Source: Devosia sp. 1566
Lineage (GTDB): Bacteria; Pseudomonadota; Alphaproteobacteria; Rhizobiales; Devosiaceae
Assembly (NCBI RefSeq): GCF_004005995.1
Contig: NZ_CP034767.1
Coordinates: 1,364,001 to 1,428,000, forward strand
Direction: 5' to 3'
Length of the DNA: 64,000 bases
Part shown: piece after piece, positions 61,247 to 64,000 of the stretch
How the letters are laid out: each line of letters opens with the position of its first letter
How positions within the stretch are numbered: the first letter of the stretch is position 1
The notes under the pieces: model-generated
What the model saw: the letters and a program-made list of their open reading frames with translations, nothing else
Told to the model about the DNA's origin: nothing
Databases searched by the model: none
Program-made: the position numbers and the translations under genes

Positions 61247-61262
61247 TTAACGCGGCGTTAAC
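61247..61262 (+). promoter_or_regulatory. perfect CtrA-type box (TTAA-N7-TTAAC)
   Basis: TTAA at 61247-61250, seven bases, then TTAAC at 61258-61262, continuing to TTAACCAT. This matches both the Caulobacter CtrA consensus and the TTAACC form of Hyphomicrobiales. It lies 40 bases before the lytic transglycosylase start and 4 bases after the DUF2188 stop. Confidence 0.6.
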
Positions 61263-61301
61263 CATATCCGTCGCTTAGTCCAGGGGCAAGTTTCTGGAAC
61301 C

Positions 61302-62123
61302 GTGCCGCGCATGGGCGTTCAACCAATCGCAGTGCCACAAAGCCTGGCTTATGTGCTCAATGCCGCCGGCGACCGCAACGGCGTCGATTTTGATTATCTG
61401 CTGCAAACCGCCATTCGTGAAAGCAGCCTCAATCCGCAGGCCAAGGCGCAGACCTCCTCGGCCACCGGGCTGTTCCAGTTTCTCGAAAGCACCTGGATGC
61501 AGGTGATGAAGGAGCAGGGCCCCCGGCTTGGCTATGGCGATTATGCCAATGCCATCCAGCGTAACAGCGAGGGCGACTACTTCATCGCCGACCCCCAGGC
61601 CCGCCAACAGATTCTGAAATTGCGGGAAGACCCGCAGATCGCCGCCGATCTCGCCGCGGCCTTCACCAAGACCAATGGCGACTACCTGCAATCCCGTTTC
61701 GGCCGCATGCCCAGCGCGGGCGAGCTCTATATTGCCCATTTCCTTGGGGCGCAGGGCGCCGAGCGCATGTTCACCGCGGGTTTGCAGAACCCCGATCAGA
61801 TCGCCGCGAACCTGTTTCCCCGCCAGGCCTCGGCCAATCGCGCGATCTTTTATGCCGATGGCCAACCGCGCACGATCCGTGACGTTTATCGGGTGCTGGT
61901 GTCCAAGCATGAAGCGGGCGGCGCCAATGCGAGTTTCGCGGCCCAGCAGTTGACAGGTGTAGCGCCACCATCCGCGGTGCCGGCACCGGAGGTGGTGCCC
62001 TCACGCTTTTCGCCGGCCAATATGTCGTTCACGGGCCTGTTCACCAACCAAGGCACCTCGCCTGCGCCCGAGATTGCCCCGGAGCCAGGCTCGGCCTTTT
62101 TCACCCAGCTCTACGCCCCCTGA
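61302..62123 (+). CDS. lytic transglycosylase (SLT domain) protein
   Basis: A 273-residue protein with a goose-lysozyme/SLT-like catalytic domain near the N-terminus: DFDYLLQTAIRESSLNPQAKAQTSSATGLFQFLESTWMQVM contains the catalytic Glu in IRESSLNP and the downstream GLFQF motif. AHFLGAQGAERMF follows. The C-terminal 80 residues are Pro/Ala/Ser-rich linker. Such enzymes cleave peptidoglycan glycan strands at sites of growth or for flagellum and secretion machinery. No signal peptide is evident, so it may leave through a secretion system or be membrane-associated. GTG 61302 or ATG 61311 could start it. CtrA-type box upstream. Confidence 0.85.
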   Translation: MPRMGVQPIAVPQSLAYVLNAAGDRNGVDFDYLLQTAIRESSLNPQAKAQTSSATGLFQFLESTWMQVMKEQGPRLGYGDYANAIQRNSEGDYFIADPQARQQILKLREDPQIAADLAAAFTKTNGDYLQSRFGRMPSAGELYIAHFLGAQGAERMFTAGLQNPDQIAANLFPRQASANRAIFYADGQPRTIRDVYRVLVSKHEAGGANASFAAQQLTGVAPPSAVPAPEVVPSRFSPANMSFTGLFTNQGTSPAPEIAPEPGSAFFTQLYAP

Positions 62124-62131
62124 CATGAATC

Positions 62132-62156
62132 GGAACCCGGTTGGCGTCATGACGTT
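62132..62156 (+). promoter_or_regulatory. perfect EcfG-type general stress promoter (GGAAC-N16-CGTT)
   Basis: GGAAC at 62132-62136, 16 bases, CGTT at 62153-62156. All nine specified positions agree with the alphaproteobacterial EcfG consensus. Transcription would start near 62163, about 32 bases before ATG 62195. Confidence 0.6.
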
Positions 62157-62194
62157 CCTGTCAAAACGCTGACACAGCAGCCGGGAGGCCTGCC

Positions 62195-62347
62195 ATGCGC
62201 CATCATTCTGTTCCGTTCGCGCCTAGCCACGAGTTGAGCATCCCGCCAGGATGGGTGTTTGTCGGCTTGCTGGTGGCGAGTTGGCTGGCCGTGATCAGCT
62301 TGGCGCATCTGGCGCTCCACCTTTTCGCCCTCCTGACAGGCACTTGA
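62195..62347 (+). CDS. small single-span membrane protein, 50 residues
   Basis: A 50-codon frame with GGGAGG 6 bases before ATG 62195. The soluble part MRHHSVPFAPSHELSIPPGW is followed by one long hydrophobic stretch (VFVGLLVASWLAVISLAHLA) with a further LHLFALLTGT. It has two His near the N-terminus. No family recognised. A perfect EcfG-type promoter at 62132-62156 supports expression under general stress. Confidence 0.6.
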   Translation: MRHHSVPFAPSHELSIPPGWVFVGLLVASWLAVISLAHLALHLFALLTGT

Positions 62348-62424
62348 TTGCACCGCTATCATGGTGAACGTTTCCTTAAGTCTCCGTGACTTAGAACTTT
62401 CTGCGCGTGTGTGCGGAGTGAGTC

Positions 62425-63627
62425 ATGGTTGGCTATCAGGAGTTCGTGTCGCTGTGTCAGTCCCCCGATAGCGAGGATCGAGGTCGCGCCGCACATTTGT
62501 CGGCGATCGCTTATCTCAACCACCATGGTCCCGCCGATGAACAGGCCGCGCTTTATGCTGCCTTGATCGGTTTTCTGGATGATCCCTCGGTCAAGGTACG
62601 CGCAGCGCTAGCCTATGGACTGCTTCACTCGTCCGACGCGCCCCGTCCGATCATCCTGGCACTGCTGCACGACAGCGCCGTGATCGCGCGCGCCGTGCTC
62701 CAATATTCTCCCGTACTGATCGATGCCGACCTGTTCGGCCTGGTACAATCCGCCGAGCCCGGCCTGCTGCTGGCGATCAGCGAGCGCGACCGCATCAGCC
62801 CGCGCCTGGCGGCGGCGCTGGTGTCCTGTGGCGACCGGCCCATTACGCTGCGGCTGCTGCGGCGAACGGAGATTGATTTGCCGGCGCCGCTACTCTCGAA
62901 CCTGGCCGCGACGCATGGGGATGAAGCGCAGTTCCGCGGGGCGCTGCTGGCCCGCGACGACCTGCCGGCCGATGCGCGCCTGCTGCTGGTGCAAAAAATC
63001 AGCGCAGCCTTGCGCAATTGCCGCGTGGTCAAGGGATCGCTTGCCACCGAGCGGCTCAACCGCCTGCTCCGCAACAGCGAGGACACTGCGGTATCCTCGA
63101 TCGGGGAACGTGAAGCCGTTGCCGGGCCATCCAACTATGTTTCGGCTCTGGTGGAGACCTCGCGGATTAATGCTCGCGTCTTGCTGCATGCCATGGTCAC
63201 CGGTCACGTGATGTTTTTCGCCGCGTGCCTCGCCGAACTCAGCGATGTACCGCATGCCAAGGTGCTCGCCATTCTTGAGCGCGGCAGCCGGCCTGCGCTG
63301 CATGCGCTGTTGTCTCGATGTGGGCTGGGGCAGGGGGTGGGCAACCTCCTCGCCCGCCTTGTGCTGCATGCCCGCGCTACCGATCTTGTCGATGATGCTG
63401 CCGCTCGCCATTATGTGGTTACGGCGCTGACGGAAGAGTTGATCGCCGAGCATGCCGGTGTCATCCCGGCCGAGCTCGAAGAGGCTTTTGCATACCTCAG
63501 CGAGCAGAACATCCCCTTGGCACGCCAGGCCGCCCGCGGGGTCATGGCCGCCTTTGCCGAGGAAGCCAGCCTTGATCGCGCGCTGCCTGCCCCGGTGGTC
63601 GAGCCGATAGCGCTGCCCGCAGCCTGA
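62425..63627 (+). CDS. DUF2336 family protein
   Basis: A 400-residue all-helical protein with HEAT-like repeats, the DUF2336 family found mostly in alphaproteobacteria and of unknown function. The pattern PSVKVRAALAYGLLHSSDAPRPIILALLHDSAVIARAVLQYSPVL is typical. No membrane span or signal. ATG 62425 has GGAG about 8 bases upstream. It converges with the NAD kinase gene, 4 bases apart. Confidence 0.85.
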   Translation: MVGYQEFVSLCQSPDSEDRGRAAHLSAIAYLNHHGPADEQAALYAALIGFLDDPSVKVRAALAYGLLHSSDAPRPIILALLHDSAVIARAVLQYSPVLIDADLFGLVQSAEPGLLLAISERDRISPRLAAALVSCGDRPITLRLLRRTEIDLPAPLLSNLAATHGDEAQFRGALLARDDLPADARLLLVQKISAALRNCRVVKGSLATERLNRLLRNSEDTAVSSIGEREAVAGPSNYVSALVETSRINARVLLHAMVTGHVMFFAACLAELSDVPHAKVLAILERGSRPALHALLSRCGLGQGVGNLLARLVLHARATDLVDDAAARHYVVTALTEELIAEHAGVIPAELEEAFAYLSEQNIPLARQAARGVMAAFAEEASLDRALPAPVVEPIALPAA

Positions 63628-63631
63628 ACCG

Positions 63632-64000
63632 CTAGAAGCGGAACTGCTCGCTCAGCACCCGCTCTTCAAGGCTGGTGCCGGGGTCGAACAACAGCGTCAC
63701 CCCATGCGAGCGATCTTCGTGCACGGTGACTTCGAGCACGTTCTGAAACTCGACATTGTCAGCAACTGCGCTGACGGGGCGCTTGGCCGCTTCCCGAGTG
63801 ACGAATTTCACCACCGCCCTGTTGGACAGGATAGCACCACGCCAGCGGCGCGGCCGGAACGGCGAAATCGGCGTCAAAGCCAGCAGTGGGGCCTCGATCG
63901 GCAGGATCGGGCCGTGGGCGGAGAGATTGTAAGCTGTTGAACCGGCGGGCGTTGACAGCAGCGCCCCATCGCAGATCAACTCCTCGAGCCGGATCTCCCC
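63632..64000 (-). CDS. nadK: NAD kinase, C-terminal part
   Basis: The frame is open to the last base; 122 residues of the C-terminus are present, starting [21 protein letters not shown]. The segment [22 protein letters not shown] is the NAD-binding signature of NadK, an enzyme that phosphorylates NAD to [34 protein letters not shown] is also conserved. The catalytic GGDG part lies outside the window. Confidence 0.92.
   Translation of the reverse strand, partial: GEIRLEELICDGALLSTPAGSTAYNLSAHGPILPIEAPLLALTPISPFRPRRWRGAILSNRAVVKFVTREAAKRPVSAVADNVEFQNVLEVTVHEDRSHGVTLLFDPGTSLEERVLSEQFRF

Noticed and set aside
1..64000. Insertion sequences, prophage, CRISPR arrays, rRNA operons, replication origin
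   Set aside because: No transposase, integrase or Cas-like protein, no regularly spaced direct repeats and no rRNA sequence were seen.

Overview
The window is a GC-rich chromosomal segment of an alphaproteobacterium, most likely a member of the Hyphomicrobiales close to Devosia or its relatives. This rests on gene content and order: folE next to an IscU-like scaffold gene and yidD; PAS_5, PilZ and DUF2336 proteins; an Mrp ATPase with the alphaproteobacterial sequence at the CxxC site; and a tRNA-His with no encoded G-1 and with A73. CtrA-type and EcfG-type promoter motifs agree. The placement is inferred from recognised families, not from a database comparison. I see no insertion sequence, prophage, CRISPR array, rRNA or origin; the region looks like stable chromosome with metabolic islands.

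Layout. 1-7.3 kb is a catabolic operon: the tail of a FadR-type GntR regulator, a GMC oxidoreductase, a short-chain dehydrogenase and a ribose-type ABC importer, probably for a sugar, polyol or glycoside. 7.4-10.8 kb is a MarR-controlled MFS/membrane-fusion-protein efflux pair. 10.8-18 kb holds a hybrid histidine kinase with duplicated PAS domains, a DUF72 protein, small unknown genes (including a single-span membrane protein at 14758-14913), glucuronate isomerase, an APH-like kinase and a CAP-domain lipoprotein. 18-22.1 kb has glpD-glpK and an AEC carrier. 22.1-25.4 kb is the conserved but biochemically unresolved trio of circularly permuted ATP-grasp, alpha-E and transglutaminase-like proteins; here the transglutaminase-like member has Ala where the catalytic Cys should be.

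25.5-34.1 kb carries a 2-hydroxyacid dehydrogenase, an AbrB-type membrane protein with an M20 amidohydrolase, etfBA, an aromatic aminotransferase, a transaldolase-family enzyme, Mrp and DUF3072. 34.1-39 kb is a peptide/nickel-type ABC importer with a two-domain fused ATPase. 39.1-42.1 kb encodes a 975-residue PAS protein that resembles a histidine kinase but has lost its phospho-acceptor His and much of its ATP site. tRNA-His, cfa, a coiled-coil protein and a family 2 glycosyltransferase follow. 46.2-48.6 kb is pxpBCA (5-oxoprolinase). 48.6-54.5 kb mixes a zinc-ribbon potassium channel, a YuiH-like molybdoenzyme, PilZ and PAS_5 proteins, a rhomboid protease, hisI, folE, the IscU-like scaffold and yidD. 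54.6-57.3 kb has thrS and arfB.

57.3-64 kb has two exported proteins of unknown function, a nitroreductase, DUF2188, a lytic transglycosylase behind a perfect CtrA-type box, a 50-residue membrane protein behind a perfect EcfG-type promoter, a DUF2336 protein and the C-terminal part of NAD kinase. The observations most worth following are the transglutaminase-like protein without its Cys, the pseudo-histidine-kinase, the EcfG-linked small membrane protein, the CtrA box and the zinc-ribbon channel.
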